Below, one piece after another: positions 1-7,025 of a stretch of 16,419 bases of DNA. Positions within the stretch are counted from its first letter, which is position 1. Each line of letters opens with the position of its first letter. Source of the stretch: Acidobacteriota bacterium. Its GTDB lineage: Bacteria; Acidobacteriota; Vicinamibacteria; Vicinamibacterales; CAVVIG01. The position numbers were made by a program, and so were the translations under genes. The notes beneath the pieces were generated by a model, which did no database searches, was not told the origin of the DNA, and saw only the letters and a program-made list of their open reading frames with translations. The DNA is taken from contig QHWF01000092.1 in NCBI GenBank assembly GCA_003222455.1, positions 3,685 to 20,103 on the forward strand, in the 5' to 3' direction.

Positions 1-173
1 GTGACATTATTCTGATACGGTCGTTCCTGCCGGCGGATGTGAGCTTGCCGATATCGAGCCTGTCGATTCTCGTCGCGATTGCCGCTTCGGCATCAGTTGG
101 CCTCGTCGCCGGGTACCTGCCGGCGAGAAGAGCCGCCAACCTTCCGCCGGTGGATGCGTTGCGCTATGAGTAG
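1..173 (+). CDS. ABC transporter permease, MacB/FtsX type (C-terminal fragment)
   Basis: Only the last 57 codons are in the window; the gene enters from the left edge and stops at TAG 171-173. The visible part is a hydrophobic stretch (LSILVAIAASASVGLVAGYL) followed by the basic/proline tail LPARRAANLPPVDALRYE. That tail is the hallmark C-terminus of MacB/LolC/FtsX-family permeases, in which the last transmembrane helix is followed by a short cytoplasmic 'PARRAA..PVDALR.E' end. By family, it would work in the inner membrane with an ATPase and a periplasmic adaptor, exporting a substrate or performing mechanotransmission. The next gene, a TolC-type outer membrane factor, starts inside its last codons, so the two probably form one efflux system. 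The substrate cannot be told from this fragment. Confidence 0.88.
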   Translation, partial: DIILIRSFLPADVSLPISSLSILVAIAASASVGLVAGYLPARRAANLPPVDALRYE

Positions 174-1482
174 ACGACTGATTGCAGCGGCCGCGGCCTC
201 GCTTCGCGCAGAGTTCAGACCGCAAAGCCCGCGAAGGCCGCAACGACTGTTCATCGTCATTGCCGGATCATGCGCATTGATGCCGGGACGCGCGCTGGCA
301 CAGGACGCGCTCACGCTGCGGCAGATGGTGGCGCTCGCGTTACGACACGACATTCGCATGGTCGAAGCCGAGGCGAAGCAGGAGTCTGCTGCGCGCGAAG
401 CCGACGTCAATCGCGCCAGGTTCGGACCGAACCTCTTCACTGGCAGCGGCGTGCTGTACACGTACGGATTTCCCCAAACACCGGGCGGCACGCTGCCATC
501 GATCTTCAACCTCGGTTTCACCCAGACATTGTTCGATGGCCCGGCGCGCGGCCGGCAACGGGCGGCCCAGCAGCGGGTGGTCATATTTGACGCGGCCTCG
601 ACGTTCCTCGAACTGGCGGCCGTGCGGGAGTCGCTGGAGCGGCTGCGCCGCGCGCGGGAGAGCGCGCAAACCATTGTCGATCTCGACATCGAGCGGCTGA
701 ATGAAGGCCGTCTGCTGCCTCTCGACATCCTGCAGGCGCGACTCTCGGTTGCGCGGGTCACTGAATCCGTCGTCGAACTGGAAAGCCGCGAATCAACGCT
801 CGGCGACCAGCTGCGTGTGGTGACCGGCATCGCGTCCGAGCGGCGCGTTCAAGTCGCGGTGGAAGACTTACCGTCGCTGCCGGAGCGATCGCCGGCTGAA
901 CTTTCCGCAGTGGCGGCCGCGGCCAGCCCCGAGCTGAAGGCCGCCCAGCTCGAATCTCGTGCGCGGGCGGAAACGTTGGCTGGCGAACGCGGTGGATACT
1001 GGCCATCGGTCGATCTCGTCGGCAACTACGCCGTCTTCAGCCGGTTCAACAACGTGGACGTGTTTTTCAACCGGTTTCAGCGCAACAACCTTAATGTCGG
1101 CCTCGAGGCGAAGGTTCCGATTCTCACCGCGCAGACGGGTGCGTCTGTGGCGCTCGCTCGAAGTCATCTCATCGAAGCGGAGACGGCGGTGAAACGGCAG
1201 CATGAGGACATCGACACCCAGGTGCGCCGCGCGGCGCAGAATGTCCGTCAGGCCACCGCCGGGCGTGATGTCGCAGAAATCGAGCTGGCGGTGGCGCAAG
1301 AGACCGTCCGCTTGTCCGAGGCTCGGATCGCCGAAGGACGCGCCGATCGGCTCGATCGCGAAAAAGCGCGCGTCGACGAAGGGCGCGCATGGGACGGGTT
1401 CTTTCAAGCCGAATGGGTGCGCAAGAAAGCGCAGCTGGAGCTGCGGCGGATCACGGGTGAGCTCAGTCGGCTGTTTCCATAG
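166..1482 (+). CDS. TolC-family outer membrane efflux protein
   Basis: 438 aa from ATG 166, which overlaps the stop of the upstream permease (ATGAGTAG), indicating translational coupling. An upstream in-frame extension to position 79 would lie inside the permease gene and was not used. The N-terminus has a basic region, a hydrophobic core (LFIVIAGSCALM) and an ALA-QD signal-peptidase site near residue 45. The mature protein begins LTLRQMVALALRHD, the usual opening helix of the outer membrane efflux protein domain. It has two OEP-like halves: long alternating alanine/arginine/glutamate helices, with strand segments such as FNLGFTQTLFDG and LNVGLEAKVPI. The length fits TolC/OprM-type proteins (about 420-480 aa). 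By family it forms a trimeric outer membrane duct for a tripartite pump. A role in exporting hopanoids is conceivable from location only; the repeat-rich gap that follows argues for a separate transcription unit. Confidence 0.9.
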   Translation: MSRRLIAAAAASLRAEFRPQSPRRPQRLFIVIAGSCALMPGRALAQDALTLRQMVALALRHDIRMVEAEAKQESAAREADVNRARFGPNLFTGSGVLYTYGFPQTPGGTLPSIFNLGFTQTLFDGPARGRQRAAQQRVVIFDAASTFLELAAVRESLERLRRARESAQTIVDLDIERLNEGRLLPLDILQARLSVARVTESVVELESRESTLGDQLRVVTGIASERRVQVAVEDLPSLPERSPAELSAVAAAASPELKAAQLESRARAETLAGERGGYWPSVDLVGNYAVFSRFNNVDVFFNRFQRNNLNVGLEAKVPILTAQTGASVALARSHLIEAETAVKRQHEDIDTQVRRAAQNVRQATAGRDVAEIELAVAQETVRLSEARIAEGRADRLDREKARVDEGRAWDGFFQAEWVRKKAQLELRRITGELSRLFP

Positions 1483-1506
1483 TAACGAAGCTCCGCTTCG
1501 TTACTA
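1480..1506 (+). other. Perfect 12-bp hairpin over the tolC-like gene's stop codon
   Basis: TAGTAACGAAGC (1480-1491) is exactly complementary to GCTTCGTTACTA (1495-1506), with loop TCC. The left arm starts with the TAG stop of the tolC-like gene. No T-run follows, so it is not a canonical Rho-independent terminator. It could still protect the 3' end of the transcript or simply be the first module of repeat element A. Confidence 0.6.
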
Positions 1507-1632
1507 GATCTGCGGCCGCTTCGGCGGCCGCGGCTAAGCCGTGCTTCCACCCCAACGCGGGTGCCGCGTTGGGGACCCCGGGTTGCACGGCCAATCTGAC
1601 ATGTTCGTCCATCACGCCGTGCAAGCACGGCT

Positions 1633-1637
1633 GGAGG
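1633..1637 (+). promoter_or_regulatory. Ribosome binding site GGAGG of hpnJ
   Basis: GGAGG lies 9 nt before GTG 1647 but 21 nt before the ATG at 1659, so it favours the GTG start. It directly follows the right arm (GCACGGCT, 1625-1632) of the outer stem of repeat element A, so folding of that element in the mRNA could affect access to it. Confidence 0.55.
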
Positions 1638-1646
1638 AATCGCTAC

Positions 1647-3110
1647 GTGCCTGCTGTGATGAAAACCCTGTTGCTGAACCCGCCCAGCTTCGAGGGATAC
1701 GACGGCGGGGCGAGCTCGCGTTGGCCGGCCACACGCGAAATCGAATCGTACTGGTATCCGGTGTGGCTCGCCTATCCGGCGGGCATGCTCGAAGGCAGCC
1801 GGCTGCTGGATGCCTCGCCGCACAAAGTGAGTCCGGCGGAGACGGTCCAGATTGCGCGCGACTACGACGTTGTCGTCCTCTTTACCTCGACGGCCGGATT
1901 CCAAAGCGACCTGCGTCTGGCGAAGGAAATGAAGCAAGCGAAGGACGATCTCACGATCGCGTTCGTCGGCCCCCACGTTCAGGTGCGGCCGGACGAGTGT
2001 CTGAACGCCAGCGGCGACATCGACTTCATCGTCCGCGGCGAGTTCGATCATGCCGTGGTCGAATTCGCAGCCGGCCGGAAGCCGGCCGAGATTGCCGGTG
2101 TCAGCTATCGGCGCGACGGCACGATCGTGCACAATCCCGCGCGGCCGCTGCTCCGCACCGAAGAGCTCGACGCGTTGCCGTTTGCGACCGAAGTCTACAA
2201 ACGGGATCTGACGATCGAACACTACAACGTGCCCTTTCTTCTTCATCCGTTTGTGGCGTTTTACACGTCGCGCGGCTGCCCCGCCCTTTGCACTTTCTGT
2301 CTGTGGCCGCAGACGTTGTCGGGTCATCAGTGGCGGGTTCGATCGAGCGACAACGTTGCCCGCGAAATCCGCCAGGCGCTCGATCTGTTTCCCCATGCGA
2401 AAGAATTCTTTTTCGACGACGACACGTTCAATATCCGGAAAGATCGAGTACTGGAGCTGTGCGAGCGGTTCAAGCCGCTGAAGTTCCGCTGGTCGTGTAC
2501 CGCGCGCGTGCACAGCGACTACGAAACGCTCAAAGCGATGGCCGACGCCGGCGCCCGGCTGCTCATCGTCGGCTTCGAGTCGGGAGACGACCAGATTCTG
2601 AAGAATATCAAGAAGGGTGCGACCGTCGAGATGGCCCGCACGTTCGCGAAGAACTGCAAAAAGCTTGGCATCCGTGTTCACGGCGACTTCATCATCGGAC
2701 TCCCCGGTGAGACGAAGGAGACCATCGAGCGCACGATCAATTTCGCCAAGGAGCTCGACTCGGAAACGATTCAGGTCTCGATCGCGCATGCGTATCCCGG
2801 CACCGAGCTGCACGAGCAACTCTCGCGCAAGCAGATCCCGCTCGTCGCCGCGATGACCGACGATCACGGTCATCAACTGCCGCACATCGAGTATCCGCAG
2901 CTGAGCGGGCCGCAGATGATGGCCGCCGTCAATCGCTTCTACGACGAGTATTACTTCCGCCCGCGGGTGGTGTGGCGAATCGTTCGTGAGGCGCTCTGGA
3001 ACGCTGACGAACGCCGGCGGCTCACCGGGGAGGCGATCGATTTCCTCCGGCTGCGCGCCGAACGACGGAAATATGCCAGGCTCGCGGCGCGGCCCGGGGC
3101 CGGCGCGTAG
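1647..3110 (+). CDS. hpnJ: Hopanoid biosynthesis B12-binding-type radical SAM protein HpnJ
   Basis: 487 aa from GTG 1647, chosen for the GGAGG 9 nt upstream; ATG 1659 (483 aa, MKTLLLNPPSFEGYDGG) is the start that best matches the family and is the alternative. Numbering from ATG 1659, residues 1 to about 150 form a cobalamin-binding-like Rossmann domain (DYDVVVLFTSTAGF, AFVGPHVQVRPDE). The radical SAM core follows, with the CxxxCxxC cluster motif C207/C211/C214 in SRGCPALCTFCLWPQ. Further family blocks are EFFFDDDTFN, ARVHSDYETL and IVGFESGDDQIL. FYTSRGCPALCTFCLWPQ is characteristic of HpnJ. In Burkholderia, HpnJ was assigned the ring contraction that converts the glucosamine headgroup of bacteriohopanetetrol to the cyclitol ether. 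It is the first gene of the plus-strand hopanoid run; the next gene begins 9 nt after its stop. Confidence 0.92.
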   Translation: MPAVMKTLLLNPPSFEGYDGGASSRWPATREIESYWYPVWLAYPAGMLEGSRLLDASPHKVSPAETVQIARDYDVVVLFTSTAGFQSDLRLAKEMKQAKDDLTIAFVGPHVQVRPDECLNASGDIDFIVRGEFDHAVVEFAAGRKPAEIAGVSYRRDGTIVHNPARPLLRTEELDALPFATEVYKRDLTIEHYNVPFLLHPFVAFYTSRGCPALCTFCLWPQTLSGHQWRVRSSDNVAREIRQALDLFPHAKEFFFDDDTFNIRKDRVLELCERFKPLKFRWSCTARVHSDYETLKAMADAGARLLIVGFESGDDQILKNIKKGATVEMARTFAKNCKKLGIRVHGDFIIGLPGETKETIERTINFAKELDSETIQVSIAHAYPGTELHEQLSRKQIPLVAAMTDDHGHQLPHIEYPQLSGPQMMAAVNRFYDEYYFRPRVVWRIVREALWNADERRRLTGEAIDFLRLRAERRKYARLAARPGAGA

Positions 3111-3119
3111 CGAGAGACG

Positions 3120-3533
3120 ATGTCGCAACCCGGGCTGCGAACGCGGACGGCCGTGCTGATCGTTTTGACCGTGATCTTCAACTCCAGCGGCAATCTGTGT
3201 CTAAGCATCGGCATGAAGCACGTCAGCAGGGTCCAGGACTGGTCACTCGCGCGACTCGCAATGCTGGGGAGGATAACGGCGGCCAGCGGGATCGTGTGGG
3301 TCGGGGTCGGGTTGCTGGCGCTGTTTTTCATTTCCTACCTGCTGCTGCTGTCGTGGGCCGATTACAGCTACGTTCTTCCTGCGTCGGCGGCCGGATACGC
3401 GATCGTGCCGCTCCTTGGATACACCTTTGGCGGAGAACGAGTAAGCCCGCTCCGGTGGAGCGGCGTCCTGTTGATCTCGGCCGGAGTCATGATGGTCGGC
3501 AGAACGCCGGTGCGGACGTCCACGGTCGGCTGA
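3120..3533 (+). CDS. Small four-helix DMT/SMR-like membrane protein, first of a tandem pair
   Basis: 137 aa from ATG 3120, preceded by GAGAG, 9 nt after hpnJ. Four hydrophobic segments are visible: about residues 10-30 (AVLIVLTVIFNSSG), 54-77 (GIVWVGVGLLALFFISYLLL), 80-100 (YVLPASAAGYAIVPLLGYTF) and 107-125 (WSGVLLISAGVMMVG). The pattern LSWAD.S.V.PAS...YA, then an E and RW.GV..IS.GV, is typical of EamA/EmrE half-size (drug/metabolite) transporters. The TM1 glutamate used by EmrE for proton-coupled drug efflux is not present (NSSGNLCLS instead), so a drug pump is unlikely. Small DMT proteins in pairs, such as ArnE/ArnF, flip lipid-linked sugars. Set between HpnJ and HpnI, this one may flip a hopanoid or a lipid-linked sugar; that role is inferred from context. 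Confidence 0.83.
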   Translation: MSQPGLRTRTAVLIVLTVIFNSSGNLCLSIGMKHVSRVQDWSLARLAMLGRITAASGIVWVGVGLLALFFISYLLLLSWADYSYVLPASAAGYAIVPLLGYTFGGERVSPLRWSGVLLISAGVMMVGRTPVRTSTVG

Positions 3534-3536
3534 TCG

Positions 3537-3905
3537 ATGAGAACCACTTCCTTTCTGCTCCTCCTCGTCCTGAGCGGAACGGCTGGCGATCTGTCCATCA
3601 CGCGCGCCATGAAGCAGGTCGGCGCAGTCGAAGATTTCAGGCCATCGACGATCCTCCGCTCCTTACTCCGGGCGCTACAGTACGCGTCGATGTGGATCGG
3701 AGTCGGTCTGCATGCGCTGGCCTTTGGTTCGTTTCTGGCGTTGCTGTCGTGGGCGGACGTGAGTTTCGTCGTGCCGGCGAGCGCCCTCAGCTATGCCGTC
3801 GGCGTGGTCGGCGCCAAACTGTTTCTCCGCGAAACGATCACCTTCAGCCGCTGGGCCGGTGTGCTGTTTATATCCTTCGGAGTCGTCTTTGTGGTCATCG
3901 GATAA
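3537..3905 (+). CDS. Small four-helix DMT/SMR-like membrane protein, second of a tandem pair
   Basis: 122 aa from ATG 3537, three bases after the stop of its paralogue. Four hydrophobic segments lie at about residues 3-20, 46-70, 74-92 and 103-121. It shares with its neighbour the blocks LSWAD.S.V.PASA..YA, E......RW.GVL.IS.GV and a TM1 with an AMKQVG / GMKHVS boundary, so the two arose by duplication. As with ArnE/ArnF and EbrA/EbrB, adjacent paralogous half-transporters usually act as a heterodimer of antiparallel subunits. TM1 carries GTAGDLSITRAMK, with an aspartate rather than the EmrE glutamate at a comparable depth. The stop is 8 nt before hpnI, so co-expression with hpnI is expected. 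The substrate is unknown. Confidence 0.83.
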   Translation: MRTTSFLLLLVLSGTAGDLSITRAMKQVGAVEDFRPSTILRSLLRALQYASMWIGVGLHALAFGSFLALLSWADVSFVVPASALSYAVGVVGAKLFLRETITFSRWAGVLFISFGVVFVVIG

Positions 3906-3913
3906 GAACTGAG

Positions 3914-5092
3914 ATGTGGATTGTCCTTGCGTTTGGCTGCCTGCCGCTTCTCTATTATCTGTGCGCACTCGAGACGGCATGGCGCTTCTTTCGCCAGCGT
4001 CCGCCGGCAGACGACCGGGGATTTGTGCCGCCGATCAGCGTCCTCAAGCCGGTTCGCGGCCTCGATCGGCATGCGTTCGAGAATTTCGCCAGTTTTTGCG
4101 GGCAGGACTATCCGACCTACGAAATTCTGTTCGCCGTCGCTGATGAAGACGACCCCGCCATTGCCGTTATCCATCGACTGATGGACCGATTCCCACGGCA
4201 GGCAATCCGTCTGGTTGTGGGCGTGCCGGAGCTCGGGCCGAGCAGCAAGGTGAACAAGCTGTGCCGCCTCGTTCGCGAGGCGCGATTTGACCTGCTGGTC
4301 GTGAGCGACAGCGACATCAGCGTGCCGCCCGGCTATCTGCGAGCCGTTGCTGCGCCGTTTCGCGATCCGCAGGTCGGGGCGGTCACGTGCCTGTACCGTG
4401 GCGCGTCAGACGGACGGCTTGTCTCCGATCTGGAAGCGATTGGCATTTCGACCGACTTTGCCGCGGGCGTTCTCGTCGCCCGGCGCCTTGAGGGTGTGAG
4501 CTTCGCGCTCGGCGCCACAATGGCTACGACACGAGCCCGTCTTGCCGAGATCGGAGGGTTCGAAGCGCTGGTGGAGTGCTGCGCTGATGATTACGAGCTT
4601 GGCCATCGAATCGCGACCCGAGGCCATCGTGTGGCCCTTGCCGATTGCATCGTCTCGACCGAATGCAACGCAGGAAACCTCGGCGATCTCGTCAGGCACG
4701 AATTTCGGTGGGCGGTCACGCTGCGCCATTCACGTCCATTCGGCTACGCCGGTCGGATGCTCGTCGGCCAGGCTTTCCCGTGGTCGCTCGTGGCGGCTGC
4801 CGTCGCGCGTCCGCCGTGGATGGCCGGTGCATTCGTATCTGCGTATCTCGTTCTTCGGCTGACGCTCGCGTGGGTGGTCGGATTGCGCGGGCTCGGCGAT
4901 CGGACGGTCCGCCGACGGTGGTGGCTCGTGCCGATGTACGACGCCATCCACATCCTCGTCTTGCTTGCGGCATGCTGCTCCAGCCGGATTGAGTGGCGAG
5001 GACGGGTGTACGAGCTGCACCGGGGGAAGCTGGCCGCGATTCGTACATCGACTCGCGATCCTGACCGGACGACGCGTTATCTTCGGACATGA
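3914..5092 (+). CDS. hpnI: Hopanoid biosynthesis glycosyltransferase HpnI (GT21/ceramide glucosyltransferase-like)
   Basis: 392 aa from ATG 3914. A much longer in-frame reading back to 3197 overlaps both membrane-protein genes and was rejected. The N-terminal membrane anchor (MWIVLAFGCLPLLYYLCALE) is followed by the GT-A domain opening PPISVLKPVRGLD, the metal-binding DSD at 132-134, ADDYELG at 224-230 (catalytic D) and HEFRW at 262-266 (the R/QxxRW-type acceptor motif). C-terminal hydrophobic helices run to about residue 360. These D1, D2, D3 and (Q/R)xxRW features, together with the two membrane regions, are those of ceramide glucosyltransferases and HpnI. In Burkholderia, HpnI transfers N-acetylglucosamine from the UDP sugar to bacteriohopanetetrol at the inner membrane, before deacetylation and HpnJ action. 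Its stop overlaps the next start (ATGA at 5089-5092). Confidence 0.92.
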   Translation: MWIVLAFGCLPLLYYLCALETAWRFFRQRPPADDRGFVPPISVLKPVRGLDRHAFENFASFCGQDYPTYEILFAVADEDDPAIAVIHRLMDRFPRQAIRLVVGVPELGPSSKVNKLCRLVREARFDLLVVSDSDISVPPGYLRAVAAPFRDPQVGAVTCLYRGASDGRLVSDLEAIGISTDFAAGVLVARRLEGVSFALGATMATTRARLAEIGGFEALVECCADDYELGHRIATRGHRVALADCIVSTECNAGNLGDLVRHEFRWAVTLRHSRPFGYAGRMLVGQAFPWSLVAAAVARPPWMAGAFVSAYLVLRLTLAWVVGLRGLGDRTVRRRWWLVPMYDAIHILVLLAACCSSRIEWRGRVYELHRGKLAAIRTSTRDPDRTTRYLRT

Positions 5093-6945
5093 GCGCACCT
5101 TCGGACGGACAGCGAATGCAATGGCGATCGGTGCTGATCCTTATTGTGATCGCGCTCGCCATCTATGTGGGCAGTGCGGCGCGGCCGGCGCTGCTGGATG
5201 ATGCCGACGGCTGTCACGCGCTTGCCGCTCGCGAGATTCTCCAGCGCCACGATTGGGCCGTGCTCCACATCAATGGCATTCGCTGGCTGGAGAAGCCGCC
5301 CCTTCATTACTGGCTGGTGGCCGTCGCCTATGCCCTTCTTGGTCAGAGCGCGTTCACGACCCGTCTTCCGATCGCGCTCACGATGGTCGCTCTCATGCTG
5401 CTGTTGTACGAGTTCGGTCGCCGCTTTTTTGGCGAGCGCGCCGGATTCTACGCTGGGCTCGTGATGGGCACGTGCGCGGGGGCCTTTCTCTTCACGCGCA
5501 TCATGATTCCAGAAGCGCTGTACGCGCTGGAGTTCACCGCAGCGTTCTACCTTTTCTTGCGTACGTGGACCGGCAGCCTGCCGCTGCGGCTGGGCTATTG
5601 GGGATCGGCGGCCATCGTTGGCCTCGCGACGCTGACGAGGTCGGGCATCGGCGGACTATTTCCAGGGCTGATCCTTGGTGCATTCGTCCTTGCCGCCGGC
5701 GCGTGGCGGGGCGGGTCAGAAGCGCGCCAACGACTCGCTGAGATTCCGCTCTGGTCGTCGGCCATGATTGCCCTGGCCGTTGCGCTGCCCTGGCACATTG
5801 TTGCGAGCGTGCGGGCGCAGGGATTCCTCTGGTTTTACTTCGTCAACGAACAAGTCCTTCGGGCGCTCGGCCGGCGCTATCCGGCCGACTACACGGCCGT
5901 CCCTTTGTGGCTCTGGTGGGCGGCGCACATCGTCTGGTTCTTTCCCTGGGCGGTTTATTTCCCGTACGCATGGCGTGAAGCACCATCACAGCACTCCTGG
6001 GAACGCGTCTCCGACGGCGACGCGCAGGCACGCCTGCTGGTCGTCATCTGGGCGGCCGTGATCTTCCTCTTCTTTTCGTTCGTGGTCGGATCGCGCATGG
6101 AGTACTACAGCTTTGGTGCGTGGCCGGCCGTCGCGCTGCTCACCGGACTCGGGCTTGCGCGTGCGGAAGAGCGACGCGATCGATGGCTGCACGGGCTGCA
6201 GTCTACCCTTGCTGTGACGGGTGCATGTATTGCGGCTGTGCTGGTGACGCTACTGTGGATCTCGCGAGGCGTGTCGGATGGCGCCGACATCGCCGGTTTG
6301 TTGACCCGTCACTCCACCGACTTCTATCGCGTCTCGATGGCGACGTTGTTCGATTTGACGCCGCAAGCGTTCGCCAGGCTGCGCGTTCCGGCCGCCGCGG
6401 CCGCTGCGGCGTTTGCCGTTGGACCTGCGCTCGCGTGGTGGCTGCGCCGGAACGGCCGCGCGTGGGCATCGACCGTCGCGGTCGCTCTGACGATGACGAC
6501 GTTCTGCTATGCGGCGAACCTGGCCTTTCAGGCGTTCGAGCCGCGCCTCTCGTCGAGACCGCTGGCGGTCGCAGTCGAGAAGCTCTTCACGGCGCAGGAT
6601 CGGCTGGTCGTCTATGGCGAATTCGAGCAGGCGTGCAGCTTCAGTTTCTACACGGCGCGTCCGGCCTTGATCTACAACGGACGCTACAACGGCCTGCAGT
6701 TCGGATCGTACTTCGCAGATGCGCCGAAGATCTTCCTCGATGATCGACAGTTCGATGCCCTGTGGCGGGGTGCGGGCCGCGTGTTCCTCTTCGTTCCGCC
6801 GGAACAGCGCAGCGCCGCGTCCGTACGGCTGCCTCCCGGCGACACGGTTCTCATCGCCGAGAGCGGCGCGAAGGCGGTGTACGCGAACCATCCGATTGGA
6901 TCGTCGGCCCGCGGTCTTTATCCCTTCTCTACGAACTCACAGTGA
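5089..6945 (+). CDS. ArnT/PMT-family integral membrane glycosyltransferase (GT83-like)
   Basis: 618 aa, ATG 5089 overlapping the hpnI stop by ATGA. The first helix is at about residues 13-30. It is followed by an acidic loop with D37, D38 and D40 (LLDDADGCHALAAREI), the place of the catalytic acidic residue in ArnT/PMT enzymes. Next comes EKPPLHYW (68-75), a motif shared by ArnT-like proteins, then about ten more hydrophobic segments to residue ~480. The C-terminal ~130 residues are soluble (AQDRLVVYGEFEQACSF, RVFLFVPPEQ), as in the periplasmic domain of this family. These enzymes take a sugar from a polyprenyl-phosphate donor and place it on an acceptor on the outer side of the inner membrane. 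The tight coupling to hpnI suggests a hopanoid or hopanoid-associated acceptor, but this is inference; lipid A or a protein is possible. It is not one of the named hpn genes. Confidence 0.85.
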   Translation: MSAPSDGQRMQWRSVLILIVIALAIYVGSAARPALLDDADGCHALAAREILQRHDWAVLHINGIRWLEKPPLHYWLVAVAYALLGQSAFTTRLPIALTMVALMLLLYEFGRRFFGERAGFYAGLVMGTCAGAFLFTRIMIPEALYALEFTAAFYLFLRTWTGSLPLRLGYWGSAAIVGLATLTRSGIGGLFPGLILGAFVLAAGAWRGGSEARQRLAEIPLWSSAMIALAVALPWHIVASVRAQGFLWFYFVNEQVLRALGRRYPADYTAVPLWLWWAAHIVWFFPWAVYFPYAWREAPSQHSWERVSDGDAQARLLVVIWAAVIFLFFSFVVGSRMEYYSFGAWPAVALLTGLGLARAEERRDRWLHGLQSTLAVTGACIAAVLVTLLWISRGVSDGADIAGLLTRHSTDFYRVSMATLFDLTPQAFARLRVPAAAAAAAFAVGPALAWWLRRNGRAWASTVAVALTMTTFCYAANLAFQAFEPRLSSRPLAVAVEKLFTAQDRLVVYGEFEQACSFSFYTARPALIYNGRYNGLQFGSYFADAPKIFLDDRQFDALWRGAGRVFLFVPPEQRSAASVRLPPGDTVLIAESGAKAVYANHPIGSSARGLYPFSTNSQ

Positions 6946-6949
6946 CCGA

Positions 6950-6979
6950 TTGACCTGAACACGCAGCAGCCGCTACGCT
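6950..6979 (+). promoter_or_regulatory. Possible sigma-70 promoter of ispH-shc-hpnH
   Basis: TTGACC (6950-6955) and TACGCT (6974-6979) are separated by 18 nt, inside the 80-nt gap after the ArnT-like gene. Transcription would start near 6986, about 40 nt before the ispH ATG. The -35 matches consensus at five of six positions; the -10 is weaker. No terminator is visible before it, so read-through from upstream is also likely. Confidence 0.35.
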
Positions 6980-7015
6980 CGAATGGGTGATCGCAGCGGC
7001 AGAGGGCGACGTGTC

Positions 7016-7020
7016 AAGGA
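7016..7020 (+). promoter_or_regulatory. Ribosome binding site of ispH
   Basis: AAGGA ends 5 nt before ATG 7026 and decides that start over the in-frame GTG codons at 6987 and 7011, which have no comparable site upstream. Confidence 0.55.
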
Positions 7021-7025
7021 CGCTC

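Larger units (their letters stand above)
1480..1640 (+). repeat. Mosaic palindromic repeat, element A
   Basis: This intergenic element between the tolC-like gene and hpnJ is made of stacked inverted repeats. Module 1 is a 12-bp perfect stem at 1480-1491/1495-1506 with a 3-nt loop. Module 2 is GCGGCCGC at 1512-1519 and 1524-1531 around a TTCG loop (a C-TTCG-G tetraloop context). Module 3 is an outer stem AGCCGTGC 1537-1544 with GCACGGCT 1625-1632. It encloses an 11-bp hairpin (1550-1560/1564-1574) and a 9-bp stem TTGCACGGC 1583-1591 with GCCGTGCAA 1616-1624. A second, related copy lies at 13116-13250 in the same orientation, sharing TAACGAAGCTCCGC, CTAGATC, GCGGCTAAGCCGTG and GCCGTGCAAGCACGGCT. 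Two copies with different internal parts suggest a dispersed genomic repeat (REP/MITE-like) rather than a single-gene riboswitch. No open reading frame of its own is evident. Confidence 0.85.

Noticed and set aside
1480..1646. Element A as a riboswitch
   Set aside because: A second copy lies after hpnG with no downstream gene on that strand, and no known riboswitch consensus is recognised; a dispersed repeat fits better.
1404..3128. A 574-codon open frame on the minus strand opposite hpnJ
   Set aside because: It is the antisense shadow of hpnJ: Arg/His/Val-rich composition, no recognisable domain, and the plus strand carries the clear radical SAM protein.
3197..3913. N-terminal extension of the hpnI open frame
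   Set aside because: It overlaps both small membrane-protein genes and has a shadow-like arginine-rich composition; homology to HpnI begins at ATG 3914.
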